The notes beneath the pieces are model-generated. The model had not been told where the DNA came from. It searched no databases and saw nothing but the letters and a program-made list of their open reading frames with translations. DNA of 64,000 nucleotides from Lycocorax pyrrhopterus obiensis. Its lineage: Eukaryota; Chordata; Aves; Passeriformes; Paradisaeidae. Position numbers and translations under genes: made by a program. This document shows positions 1 through 13,563 of the stretch, piece after piece; position 1 is the stretch's first letter; each line of letters opens with the position of its first letter. The DNA lies in contig JACSVZ010000007.1 in assembly GCA_014706295.1 (NCBI GenBank), forward strand, positions 47,568,975-47,632,974, given 5' to 3'.

Positions 1-3000
1 GGTGGTGTTCAGTCAGGGGTTGTACTTGATGATATCAGAGGTCTTTTCCAACCTAATTGATTCTGTGATTTGGTGGGGTCAGGAAGCTGTGCAGGAGCAG
101 CCTCAAGTTGACATCACGGCCCTGTGTAGGACTGAGACTTTTTTGTAGCCATCACAGCAGCTGGTGAGAGAACAGGAATCACCAGAAACACCTGGCAATG
201 CCTCAGGAGTGTCTGGCAGTTTAGGTGCTGATGTTCCTGCATGCTTTATAGCTTGTGTTAAGTACAGTCTCATAGGATGTAGAAAAACCTCATGGATACT
301 GCCATAAGCATTGCCCAAAAAGGATGGCACTACCTTTTCCCAGACTTGTGGTGATACGAAACTGCATTGCTCTTAGCTTGTTGGATGAAGGTTCTGCAAG
401 CAGTGTGGGTCAGACAGTACTGAAGACGCTGCATGCCATACATGCTTGTTGTCCACATGCCCAAGGGCCGTGTATTTACTGCATGTTTAATATGCCCTCA
501 AGCCCTGGGTGCGAACAGGACATTCATTCTAAGAATCTAAAGTTGTCTAAAATGAATGTGTAGTTGTCTAAAACTAACATTAATTGCTTTGTGAAGCTAA
601 CATTAATAGCCAATTACTAACATCAAAGCTTAGTGAAGCTTCTCCGAAGTCCCTAATTTGGCTTTGCAGTTCTTTGTAATGGTTCTGAGACTTTCTAAGA
701 ACAACTTTAAAAAATACTCTAATTTTGGAAAATCTCAGTTATTCATTGTATCTGACAATGTTTGTTACTACTAAAACTACTTCATTGCTCAAACATAATG
801 TGTCATAAGTCTTGTCTGCTGTTCATGCATTTTACAGCCTAGTGAAATGATTCTGCCTCTCAACAGGGCTGTTTAGAGAGACTGTCATCAGGATAATTAG
901 AAAGCAACCCCAGGATCTCCCACAACCTACATGCTAACTTAGGACCTCTGAGGCTCTAACAAATGCACCATTCATGCTCCTCTGGGCAGCTTCCAGCTGT
1001 AATGCTTTATCACAAGAACCCTCACACTTGGTCTTGATTCCTAATATTGATACCATGAAGAAAATGGCACACAGCCTCTACTCCATTCTCACTGATGTCA
1101 AGGGCTATCAGTGGCACTAGAGAGAGTACACAGCCTTCCTGACATCACCAATAAACAGGGGCAGGCCCTTTCACGTCAGGGATCAGCTAGTTTAGACATA
1201 ATCTCTTTGTATCGCCTAAAATGACTGAGACTGACTGAGACACTTGTGCTATCAATGCAGAGGACTAAACCTCCCAATATTAGCAGGTGGAAGTTATCAA
1301 CTGAAAGATGAATCATCCCCTGTAAAATCTGGCCCAGTCTCTCAGGATTTGGGGCTTGTCAGTCTGCTGATTTTTAAACTGGTGATGAGGTTCTCAGATG
1401 CTTTGGCAATGGGCAACCTGCCATACAAGCAACTGGAGCAGCTAAATAAATGGTGAGTCAAAGAGTCTCAATAAAAATGAAACATAATGGCTTAAATCAA
1501 ATTTAACATCCAAATACTTCCTGCAAACTGGTGCAATTGAAGCATGACATAGAAACAGCAATGACTTTGTCGGATATGGGATCTATCAGGTTCTGAAGCA
1601 ATGCAGACTGGACTGCAGGAAGCTAATTAGGTGATGCAGGTAAAAGTTATGTGTGCTTGGCAAGAAACAAGTCTTCCCCTTCTGAGAAAAGCCTCCATGA
1701 CCCCTTGTTTAGTACAGGCAATTTGTTCTATGGCAATTTGAAAAAGGGGAATTCTTGTCCTCAGACACATACACCAAAATGCCCTACAGGGGTGACAGCT
1801 CCCTCAGTGGGGCACAGCAAAAGCTGTATTTGCTTTGCCTTTTACTCTCTTTCCTTCTGCCGCAAGAGGTGAAAGGGTGATGGCAGCAGCAGCAGCATTA
1901 TGGCCTCTTCTGCTGTGCTCTTTGTATTGAGACACAAGCAGGGTGACCTGTACGGAAAGGCACAGTGCAGGGAGGGAAAAATCCATCACTCTTACCAGCA
2001 GCCTCATTGTGCCAAAGGCTCTGCATCATGAACGAGTGCCACAGTCCCTTTTGGGTCTTAGCTGAGGAAGACCTCTCCTAAAACATATCATGAGAACAAA
2101 AATTAGTCTGATGGTCCAAAAAAGTATAGGAACTGCTGTGTTGTGTGAGATGGGAACGGAGCTGGCCTGCAACATGGGGCAGGTTTGGTAGAGTGAAGTG
2201 CAGAGAGGAAGGCAGCAGGAGCTGGTTGCACAGGTTGGATGGTGTAGCACTGGTGAAGGATGTGAGAGCACCAGCTCCTCATGTGGGTTCCCTCCAGAGG
2301 CCACAGTGCAGCAGCTGTGTCCTGTTACTTGATGCAAAGAGAGCCAAGTGTACTTGGGCTTGTGAGAAAGGGGAGAACAAGGCTTGCTGGCAGCATGTAT
2401 GGTGGAGGAAGGAAGACTTTGAGACACCTCATTATATGCAGGTAGCTTTGATCAGGGTGATGGGAGGTTGAGACTCTAGTCACTGTTTAAATATAGAATC
2501 ATTACAGAGTGGCCCCAGGGATATAATGGCTGTTGCATTGATCCAAACCACTGGGCTTGTCTGGGCAATTGTTTCCTGCAATACCAATAACACTGGATGT
2601 TCTTTAAGCAGAAATGTTCAAATTTTTTTTTCTAACAAATACACAATCAGTCACCAGGTCTCATTTTATAATATTTAGAATCCTCTTCTTAGGGTCTCTA
2701 TTTGGGCATATTTGTGACTGAGTACAGATTTTATGTTGACTGACAGTTAATCTTCTATTGTAAAAATAAGTGTTGCCCAACAAGATGTCTCTAATCAAGC
2801 CAATATCCTTGGAATTGACATCTTACTCATGTAGCCAAAATATTTTTATCCCATTAATTCTCTCTGTACCTCCATATTCCACATGTTCCAAAGGGAGAAG
2901 CAGAGAAGGGCATGGCCAGCAGCAGTGGGTGGCTGTCTGGCCCCAAGAACACACTCCGGCTCCTCCAGAGAGTGATGGGTTTGTTGGTTACCTGTGCAGG

Positions 3001-4439
3001 AAAGGAAAACAACTGTACTCGCTTTCCAATTGTTGCTTTTTGTGGTGGTTTCCTGTAACTGAGGGATTCTTGACCAGCCAGCAGCAGAGCAACATTCAGA
3101 AGCTAAAATTCGAGCCATCTCTGCAAGACTGAGCCATGTGCAGTAAACTAATTCAAACAAACACAGAAATGGTAACACTAAATACCCAGATATGTTACAG
3201 CGTTTCAATATCTTAAGGTCACAGCTAACATCTCCCCTCAGAAATTTAAAGCTGCCGTGGTTTGTTTGAAAAACAAGAAGAATATCATAATTCAACTGCC
3301 AATGGATCACCTGACAATATAATAATATCTTTGCTGACTGACAATGGCCTTTACACCTCCCTTGAAGTACACTGACTATTTTTAAAGAACCTACAGCTTG
3401 CTATGAGGTGTGAATAGACTTCTAGTGAGGCTTGTGATGTTATAGGTATAAATGCAGATGAGTGTTTGTCTTACCACTGTACAATGAATAAATCAGTGTA
3501 TGTGTTTTGGCTATGTGGCTTTTTATGTTTCTCTTTTGCAAGTTATTTGAGTTCTGTCCTCAGGGTGCAACATTATATTACATTTTTAGTGACTGAGTTC
3601 AGATAACCACAGAAGAGAAACTCCCCTAGTTTAACAGGTTAGCTGATGAATATCCTTTGCTGAGCAGCAGGAAGAGACTGAAGGAAGTGTGCTTGCGATC
3701 AGACCCACTGTCATGTTAATAGCAGATCCATAGATCACACAATAAAAATTTAACCCTGGAGTGACCAACACATACACGCAATTGCATTTTTATTAAATTA
3801 GCCAGAGTACAGAATAAAGAGTTTACATCAGCTTCATGACCTTGTGGAGATTGAAGTACAGGGTTGGTAAGTCTGTCAGTGCAAACATTTTGAAGGAACT
3901 TCAGCTATTTGAGAGGATTGTTACCAGATTAGTAATTTGCTTCATGCTCGATTCTGCATTATGAAACAGTAGATCCAGCTCTAGAGGCCCTCAAGCCATG
4001 GTCAGTCGAAGCACAAGCTGTCTCAGGAGACAGTTTGACAAGATCACTCAGACTGGAACAACAGCTTGCTGCCAGAAGAAGGGAGGGCTCTTATCCACAC
4101 TCCAAGCACTGGGGAAAAGAATCGATTCACTTAGAGCAGCAGGAATCTCAGCAGGACCTCACCAGAAGACCCTGTGGGAGCCAGAGCCATGGTGAAGGAG
4201 GGAGCAGTGGGAAGGTGCAAACCTCCACCTTCCAGCACACCTGCCCACACAAACACACCAATGCACCTAAGGCTTGGGAAATTGTTAGAGTGGGCTCCAA
4301 ATTGAGCTGGGAAATCTGTGGCTTGGAGCACAACTTTACTGCTTTTCTATGTGTGATTAGTACTTCATGCATTATGGATATGGATTTATGAAGCCTGGAC
4401 TTTCCTTGGATAATGCTGGTTCCAAGAAGGGATTTGGAA
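1..4439. other. Intergenic DNA without recognised gene
   Basis: Stops occur in all frames at intervals expected by chance. The longest open frames (133 codons at 2026-2427 and 154 codons at 2846-3310, both minus) match no family I know. I see no splice-linked exon series or RNA gene. Confidence 0.6.
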
Positions 4440-4552
4440 AGGTGACTTAAGTTCTCTGTAATTCACTTTCCCCACCTCTATAAAATTTTGCAGTAGCTCG
4501 CTTTTGTAGGATGCATTGAGATGTACAAAAGGAAAGCACCAGTGGTAAAGAG
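4440..4552 (+). mobile_element. MIR-like SINE relic
   Basis: The order GTGACTTAAGTTCTCTG, CACTTTCCCCACCTCTATAAAA, then GATGCATTGAGATGTACAAAAG and GAAAGCACC follows the 3' half of the MIR/CORE-SINE consensus. It is strongly diverged. Confidence 0.5.
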
Positions 4553-5751
4553 CATTTATGCACTGCAGTTGTGCATTAAGGGCTTTTGATCTATATTTAT
4601 GGACCTGAAAGCAATTAGAAATTGTCTTCCCAAATCAGTATAATTGTTGAAACAGTATATTAACTTCTACTCCATTCCAGTGTGTTTTTGTGCTTTAGCC
4701 TGACAATTCGAAGACTTTGAGATTCTTAAGACTAATAAATAAAGCCCTGAAGAGAGTAGGAAATGCAGCCTCTTCTGGACAAAACTCTCTAATAAAGACT
4801 GCATGACTCAACAGCAGAGTCCATTTCACTCAGGCATCAATGCGCTTAGTTCTTGAAGCATGGGATGCACAAACTCTTCTCACAGCAGCTGTTACTTTAA
4901 TGTTGTCAGTTTGGGAAGTCCCAGGACAAAAGCAAAAGCCCTCCAGGAGGGGCTGTTTTGATCTGCATGACCTCCACCTCACTGACCTGTTGACTGTAAC
5001 CAAACAGAAGTCAGAGCACTTTGCTCCCGACCAGTTAATCTCAAATACATCTGGCTGCATTGGCAGTGGCACTGTGCCAAGGCTCCTCTCTTTATGATGT
5101 GGATGCTTTGATTCATCTAACCAGGGGAATTAAGCAAGACCAGAAAAGTCAAGACCTGCAAAAGGCTCACAGTGGAGTCCAAATAAGAAGACTTTTTTCC
5201 CCCTAAATTTGCAGCTGTTATATGATTTTGTTGAAAATTTTACAAAATGAGAATCTCAGCAAGCTGTGGGAGCAAATGGTGTCCTTGTAGGATCTGGCCC
5301 AAGATAAAGTATGTCGTGTATCTTCTGAATTCTCTGTGATCTTTAAAGCACAAGTGCACCTCATGGAAGAAAAGCTCCCAGACAAAGCACATTGTGATCC
5401 TTGGAGGCGACAGAATTTCACAAGAAAGGTCAAGCTGAGATCCCAAGGGATGAAATCACTGACTGACCTAGGTCTTTATGCAGATGAAATGTTTAAATAG
5501 GTCTTCATGCCATTTAGTGTTCTGCTTTTATACCCATGATAAATCATACCATTCATAAATAAGCAAAGGAAAAAAGTACTGTTTCCTTTCTTGACAGAAC
5601 ATTTACCCATGATCTGAAGAACTGGAGTCATTAAATGCAAGTTGATCGCTATAATGCTATACTGATACAGCATCTCCTGTCAAGGTTGAGTGAGGAGTTC
5701 TCTGAGTCCTCTGGGAGAAAAAAAAGATATGACTTCGTATTAATGACAGAA

Positions 5752-5895
5752 ATACAACCCCAAACCCACAAAAAAAAAAACGCCAAACCAAAAAAAAAAA
5801 CCAAAACCCCACCCACACAAAAACCCCCAAAACAACAAACAAACACAAAAAACAAACAAATGAAAACAAAAAAAAACAAAAACAAAGAAAAAATT
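5752..5895. repeat. A/C-rich low-complexity block
   Basis: About 140 bp consist almost only of A and C on the plus strand (runs of A broken by CC, CCC and CAAAC), flanked by mixed sequence. Both strands stay open through it simply because of the composition. Confidence 0.85.
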
Positions 5896-8800
5896 TTCTC
5901 ATCCTCTCAGAAGAACACTTTTATGTCTGTCCTCTTTGATCCAAAAGGAAGTGTTGCAGGGTTGGGTAGGACATCTGGTAGTCCATTCCCAGGTTTGCTC
6001 CCATGACATGAACATCACAGGTATTCCTTCACAGCTCATCCAGTGCAGAGCCTGCAGCTTACCAGGGAATTTTCTGGGGCATGAACATTCAGCTTTCCAC
6101 CCCAGTTGTCCAGCCTGCAAAGCTGTTTAACCCCTGCTGTTGAGGAACCAGCTCCCCAATGCTCTGTTGAACTGGGATAAAAATGACATTTAAATTCAAA
6201 GTTCTTCGTTTTCCTGTTAGTTATTGAAGGAATTGAGCCTCAAGTGATAAATGCAACACAGTGATGAGAACCTGATCTATAATCAGACCTTCAGAGAATT
6301 CTGTACCGTAAAACTAATTGAGCAGTTTCCCACCTTGGAGAGAAGTGGAGAAATTGAAGATGTGGTTTTTAATTTGGAAAGTAATTGGATTGATTTAATA
6401 GTCATGTAAAACCAAAGATTCCTTAAGTAATAAGGAACTGAACAGAGACCCATAATTATAGCAAAAGAGAGGGTAAAAAACTGACTAGCAGTTATATTGT
6501 CATCTATTGTTCCAAAATTTGCATGAATGGTACAATGAAAACATGCACTGAGGAAAGAGTGATTGCAGGGGACCATTTTTCAAAGACAAATGGCAGATAC
6601 ATTATTTCCTCAAAAAATTGTCCAATCATGTGGTTTGATTCCAGATATCCAACTCTGGAGGATGACAGGGAATTAATATCTATTTTGCATTTAGTTTGGG
6701 ATGTTTCCTGCCCTGTACCAACATCACTACTGATCTGCCCAGGTACATGGTTCTAAAACAAGGCCACAACTGTTAATTGGGGTATGAATGGAACCTTGAT
6801 CAAGAGAGGTAGCAGCACACCCATCATCTGCACGCTATAAACACTAGAATTTTGTGTAACTTTTATGAGAGCTCTCCCAGGGAATTTATGTAAATATCAA
6901 TCCCATGTTTTGCAATGCACAAAATAACCACAGCTGTGTGATTAGGCTCACAGCATCTATAGCCTTTATTCACTTTCCCATGGGGCTGCTACAATCTAAA
7001 ATGTGTGTCTCTCTCTCCTCGTTCTGCTGTGGGAGTATTTTGTTTTTGCAGAAGTCACACATTTAGCTCCATTAAACATAATGGCATCAGATTGACATGA
7101 ATGCTCTTTTTAGTTATCTGTGTGAGTGCTTTTGCCTTGGAGCAGGGAAATCCTCTCTTTAAAAAGCCTCCATTCTCCACTCTCTGCCAATGGATGGCAC
7201 CACCAGGTACCAATGGCAATGTTGCTGCACTCTGGGGAAGTGGTTTGTGTCCTGCTGATATTAGTTTTGGTGTTGTCCACACCTCCTCAGCTCTGCACCA
7301 GTATGTAAAATTTCCTTCAGTATTTAAGAAGGATATCTATAAACTTGGCAAAATTATACACATCAGAACTGTCTTTCTAGGATCAGTCACCTATTCTTCA
7401 AGTTGGTTTTTCTTGTAAAAACAAAACAATCAAAATCAGCATCATGGCACGTTGTGAGAATTAACAGATGTTGCAGAGCAGCTGGGGACCTGGAGTGCAG
7501 GATGTTCACAGCATGGCTGTCACAGTTTTGTGAGGCAGTTCAGTCCTTCCTAGATGTTTCAAATCCAAATGCTTTCCCCAGCTGGCATCCTGAGCAGTGG
7601 TGGCACATACACCTGAGAGGATTACTTGTGCTAACTTCTCAGAGTGATTTTTAGAGGTATGGAAAAGATGTAAGGTCATTCACTGCACTTAACACTAAAC
7701 CACTCACACCTCCCATGGACAGGCAGATGCACTGACATCTCATCCTTCAAAATCCTGGAAGCTGCTCTCCTGTGGCGCGCTCCTTCCTTCATGCCTCACT
7801 CCACACTGAAGGCTTGGAAGTTGCTGCTATGGGAGTGAGTTATTCCTTCTGCTTGCATCTCTAGCTCCAAGTACCTCCAGGACATTAGCAGCAGCTGCTG
7901 CAAATTTAGGGGTCAACAAAACATAAAAGCCCTTGTATTACCACAGTTGTTCTTTCCATCATGAGAAGAAGACAACCAGCTGCTGCAGGGAGTTTGGTGA
8001 CTGCCCTGACCCCAGCTATGGCAAAAAGTGTATTCCCTGGGAAGCTCAGGCTGATCTCTGCAGGACTAATGTATAAAGCAGGAAGACAACTGAAAGATTG
8101 GGAATGTCGGCACTGCCCTTATTGTACTTCATCGTTGTCTTCCAGTTTCCTCTGGGTGAGTGTTTCTACAGACACTCCTGTTTATGGCATTGTCTCTGCA
8201 CTCCACACACAGAGCACGTCCTTCTAGTACAGCCTCTGCTGAAAGACCAGCCTCCATGCCTGGGCAACAGGTGCTCCAGAGGTTTGCTTGCAGTGCCGGG
8301 GAACATGGGGGCTGATACTCTTCTGGACATCATCTGGTCCATCTACAGACCAGTTCCCTCCTGACAGACTTCAGATTCTCTCTGTTCTGGGACCTAGACA
8401 TGCTTCACAAACTCCAGATGAATCAATAGGAATTCTGTATTGTTAAGTGGAACAATGGGTTTCAGAGCATCTTTGACATTGACTTCAGTTTTAATTTGCC
8501 TTTTTTGAAAAAGAACTACTGTAGTTTCCATTTGATCTTTTGAGCAAATTTAGAGCAGAGTGTAGCATGTGACCACATGCTGGGAGCTTAGGCTTGGTAA
8601 AATATGATAAAATTGGCAGGACACTAATTAGCAACACAGCCCTGTTCTCTCATTTGCCAATGTGGTTTCTGACTTTGTGTGAGAAACCAAATCAAGTGTA
8701 AATAAACAATCTGGAATTTGCAATCAGAAGTGCTTCGTTACAAAGCTGTTTGACAGCTTCGAAACATAGGTACGAAGATGGCAGCACAGTAACAAAACCA

Positions 8801-11800
8801 TCCAATTTACAGGCAGAGAAAACTCATTGAAATTCCCTATTGCCAAGTGACAAAAGGAAGAATCTGTAGAGGAAAACCCAAACTGAAGGGGGGATGAGCT
8901 GCCATCAGTTTCTAGATCGGATTGGCATGTTCATCCATTAAAGACCCAGTGCTACAGGGGCTATGTTGACTCTCTCCGTATCTCCTGTGCCTTTTTGCTG
9001 TAGCATGTTACAGTCTCGTGGACTTTTGGTAGTGGGTACAAAAGAGGTTATTTTTATCACAGGAAATGGGGAAATATTTCCAGGCCAGAGCTATAGCACA
9101 GAGGGGATGTTTTGGAGAATTCTATTGTGTGGCTGTCTGGGGTCACAGGGATTGTGTTTCATGACCCAAACAGCCCCTTCCAGCTTTTTTAAGTTGTTGA
9201 AATACGTTATGTGCTTGTTAGCTCTTTCATTCTGCTGCACAAGGTAAAGTTTTGCTTGACTCTAGAACTAAAACTCTTGGGGACAGAGGCAGCTGAGTGC
9301 CTGACTCAGGACAGATGAGTGCTGGAGCTGCCAAGGCAGGAGACAGGAGCATGGCCCTGCTCTGAGCAGACTCAGGCGAGTTAAGGGAGCACGTTTCACT
9401 CACCAGTGCCAGCAAGGGAAAGGATTACATTGTAGAAAGGGGTCACCAGTGTTTGCATGCACCTGGACTCCCAGCTGCAGAGAGGTGTGTAGGCAATCCA
9501 GAAAAGTAAATTAATGAGTTTTGCTTAACAAACTGCCCCAAGGGAATTCCTGAAGCAATTTACTTGTTAGATAAATAGCAGTAAACGTGTAAAAATTTAG
9601 ACTAGCTCTTTATAAGGCATAAAATAGCAAGGGATTTGTAGCAAAGAGGAAATATGACTTGGTAATTAGATAGGAAATTAATAACTGAGCTAAAGGCAGA
9701 GTTCAGACAATGAACTGAAATGTTCTTTCAGGAGGATTTTTCTATTAAGGCTAATTGTAACAATAGCTGCTCAATGACATAATCCTCAAGCAGCAAGTGC
9801 TTCTGGTCCCATGCACTTAAGCCTAACTGAAATAATTTACAGGCCTCTAATAGAACTCCAATTTTTAGTACGAAAACTTCCGGTATTTGTATTGTTGCTG
9901 CTTCTGGACTTCCATCAGAGCTCTTAGCTCTGGCGACTGCCTATACTGCAGGCAGACTCTTACAGTCAGTCCTGATGCAAACTTACTTTCACAGAGTTGA
10001 GTTAGCCTCATGACCAAACTCGGTTCTGGTCCTGAGTGTTGTGTTCATGCTTGGAGAGGTGGAGGTTAATTTTCAATTATCTGTGTAGACAAAGGACTTG
10101 AGAACTTCTCTGCTACACCAGAGGTGCTACACATGGAGGTGGCCAAAAAGGCACCAAACAGCTCACATGCTCTCAAGAGGTATTGTGTTTTTCATATTCT
10201 CACAGTGAGTTGCTACAATAATCAGTTGCTACAAGCCATATGAGAGGAAATTCTCATCTCTTCTTTTTCTCAACAGTGCACCCATTTGAAATTAAATAAG
10301 TATGTCAAGTGGCCCAACTGTATATATGTCTATCATCGAACAGCATGTGCAGGGAGCTTCCTGACACACTGTAGGTGCTACTGTGTCTGTTTCCATTCCT
10401 CCTTATTACTTGTCTGTTCTGGAGAGCTGGGAGCTCCAGGGTGACAGTCTGTGATTTTCCCTCTGGGCTCGTCACTACAAGTTTCCAGGTGGCTGCTGAG
10501 TCTGGATGCTTTCAGCACCTGGTTGTTCCTCTGCAGCTGTTTTGGGAAGTGAGTTGTCTGTTCCCAGTTCATCTGGGACTGATGCTCCTACCTCATGATA
10601 TTTTGCAGCTGGGATGCCTAGCCACCACCTGAGCTGAGGGGAAAGGATTAAGAGAGATAGGGTCATGAAAACTGAACTGTCTGTTTGGAATTATATCCTT
10701 AGGTCACGCAAGTAGGGATGAAATCCAGGCTGTCTTTTGCATGTATAGAAATCTTCAGTCACAGGGTTGTCAGTGAGTATGTTGAGCCATGATGCATGGA
10801 GAATGGAAGGAAGAAGGAAAAAAGAAGACCTTCTGGTCCTTTCTGTGTGAGGCTTTCAGCTGCCAGCAGTGAATACAGGAGCTGTCCAGTAGCCCCGAGT
10901 CACTGAGAAGCCTGGCTAAGCTGGCTCTACAGGACATGAAGTGGTGTCAGGATACTTCAGCTCAGAACGAAAACTGCATCCCTTTTACCATGGAAGGAAT
11001 CAAATTGTTTACAAACTCAGGACATTAAAGCAAGTAAATGGTTAAGGGTTCCCACAGCAATTTTTGCCTCCTCCAAGGAGTTTGAGAGCACGGAGACATC
11101 GCATCCCTGCTGGTTTTGTGTTAATTGGATACGTCAGACCTCTGCCTGCCCAGCACTCCTTTTTATTTGGGGTGTATGTAAACAGCAACTTTCCAATGCT
11201 CCTACCACAAGCAAGTGATGAAAATTAAATGATGTTCCCATTTTCTTCTGTTCACTGTTACACATCTCCTCCAGACTCTTACTTTCCTCTTACAGAAATA
11301 CCTTCTCTGGCTATAGGTGACAGCAATCAGCTGAAATCTCTTTGTACTTCAGCCAGCAGCCAGGCAGCACAGCCATATAAAACTCTGCTCCCCTGCCTCT
11401 CTTTTCATTGCTTCACTTGTTGTTGCCCTTTGCCTAACCAATAAGTCCTTACTGTTCCATCACTGCCTTGCAAGGTCTGTGCTCCTGGAGCAATCATCCA
11501 CAATCATGGGATTTGTCAACACCATGATTTTATTGATGTATTGAGCATATTGAATACTTTCCTTGGAACTTCCAGCCCCTTTGTCACTGTCATCTAGGAG
11601 AATCTCAACTTTCTTTTATAAAAAAAAGTACTCTGTCATGGTCACAAAGCAAAGCTGGAACACAAGGTCCTGGTGCATGTAAGATCATAAAGCTGTGGGC
11701 ACAGGAACCATTAAAATGTGTTTCTAAAAATCATGGGAAATATTGCAATTCTCATTTCAGTGTTTACAGTATGCCTTTGGGATTTGGGGTTGGAAGTGCT

Positions 11801-12910
11801 GTGAATGCTATACACAAGCCCTGCAGAGAGCAGTTGTTAGCATGGGGTTGGATTGTCTGCAGCTCCCACTGAAAAACTCCCAGGAGGAGGCAGCAGAAAA
11901 GTCTGAGAAAAGCTTCTAACAATGGATTGAGCCTCTTTGAGGGGTAGAGTGGACTCTGCAAACTGGCAGGAACAGGAGGTACCCAGTGCTGTGAACATGC
12001 AGACTCAAGTGAATGGTGTTGGCTGCCTCTCTGGAGCTGCACTGCCTTCAAACAAAACCTTTGCCTGCTTGGTGTGGAAATTGGTGACTTCCGACTCTGC
12101 AATTCAAACCTGGCTTCTGCCCTGAACAGCCTGTCAACAGCCTGTGCACCAGCATCCCACTGCTTGTCCAGAGCCTACACTGCTTCAGATTCAGATGAGA
12201 CACCTCATCTAGCAGTAATCCAGCTCTGCTGCCTTCCCTGCCATGTTTGGGTTGCTCATCAAACCAGGCACCCATTCCACACACAGCCAGTGGCCTACAG
12301 AACAAACTGATGGGAACATCAGACATTGACCTGTTCAGAGGAAGACAGTGAAACAAACTGCTATTTCAGGATGTCTTGTGGCCTTTTCATTGGACAACCT
12401 TAATAAAAAATGCTTATGTTGCACAGGAAATCTGGTTAGTCTCCATGAAAGAACCTCTCAATTGTTAATCTCATTTCTGCCAGAGACTAAAATTTGGCTG
12501 CCATGATCATTGTCAGCCTGTTGATCTAATATTCGTAATCATATCCGTAATTACACAGCCAATCACTTTTTAACAGGCAGTAGGACCTCTGAAAAATGTA
12601 TCTGGTTGGGCTAGCAAATCCACCTGCTCTAGAGACTCCATCGTCTAATTTGCCTTGCTTATGATATTGAACAATTTGAAAACTTTCACTGAAGTCCACA
12701 CAAGCCATGATTGACATTGTTCCCCTTCACTGTACAAATGCATCGTTTGTGTACCATTTGTTTTGATTCCATTTATCCTGTTGGAATATAGCCAATAACC
12801 CAGTCATGAGGTGATAGATCAGCTGCTCCAAATATCTTGGGGAGACACAGACTGAAGTTAGTCAATAAGAAGAGAGACAGTCTTCTTACAAGGTAATGAG
12901 TTAGATTCTT

Positions 12911-12970
12911 TTTTAATTTCCTTATATCTTATAGACAGCATTTTAATTTCCATATATCTTAAAGACAGAA
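12911..12970 (+). repeat. Tandem duplication of a 30-bp unit
   Basis: Two head-to-tail copies (12911-12940 and 12941-12970) beginning TTTTAATTTCC and ending AGACAGMA differ at three positions. Confidence 0.85.
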
Positions 12971-13418
12971 TATCCATAGCTTGGAATCTAGCGTAAGTGA
13001 AAATACCATGACTATACACGCTATAGATTTTTCTGGCTGAAGAACAGATATTTAATATTTAGACTTTTATCTAAATATCATAATTACTTACAGTACCATG
13101 CCTGCTTCTCATCTGCCTGGGTGTGGTTCATACTAGTATACGGCAGTTTGTAGTTACTACAAAGGCCATAAATTTAGATTCTCAAATGGCTAAATGTCAA
13201 ATTGGGCATCAGAAGTCCATCAAAATCCTCTGGAATCACATGACTGTGAGTTCCTTCTTGTCACCTCTTGGAAATCATGACCTTGACTTGGCTGTGGGAA
13301 ATGCCTAGAAAAAGTCAGAACCTCCAAAACAAGATTCACAGTGTTAGGCTGTTTAAGACACCCCATATACTGTCTGCTGTAGAAGAAGTGTGGCATCTTT
13401 AAAGAACTGACCAGTACC

Positions 13419-13438
13419 AAAAAAAAAAAAAAAAAAAA
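13419..13438 (+). repeat. Poly(A) run of 20
   Basis: An uninterrupted run of 20 A residues lies about 125 bp before the solo LTR. No retrocopy is visible upstream of it. Confidence 0.9.
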
Positions 13439-13563
13439 GGAGTTTTCACTTTCCCTGATCACAGCTTATTCCTGAGACTTATCAGCTTTCTGGGAACACA
13501 CCATTGCTGTCTAGGTTTCAGAGGAGTGCCCTACTTTTCTTGTGAAATCACTTTGTAGATAAC

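Larger units (their letters stand above)
4553..13558. other. Intergenic DNA without recognised gene
   Basis: Apart from the A/C-rich block, the 30-bp duplication and the A20 run I see no gene or mobile element. An AT-rich part with several homeobox-type TAAT/ATTA cores lies at about 9,520-9,800. Confidence 0.55.

Noticed and set aside
2026..2427. 133-codon minus-strand open frame
   Set aside because: Overlaps a 108-codon plus-strand frame, no similarity, no gene context.
2846..3310. 154-codon minus-strand open frame in the first 4 kb
   Set aside because: No recognisable domain, no splice partners and ordinary composition; chance frame is the simplest reading.
5635..6006. 123-codon Lys/Thr/Gln-rich frame
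   Set aside because: Produced by the A/C-rich low-complexity block; the opposite strand is equally open.
13300..13440. Possible processed pseudogene ending in the A20 run
   Set aside because: The sequence before the run shows no cDNA-like open frame and no similarity to a known transcript.
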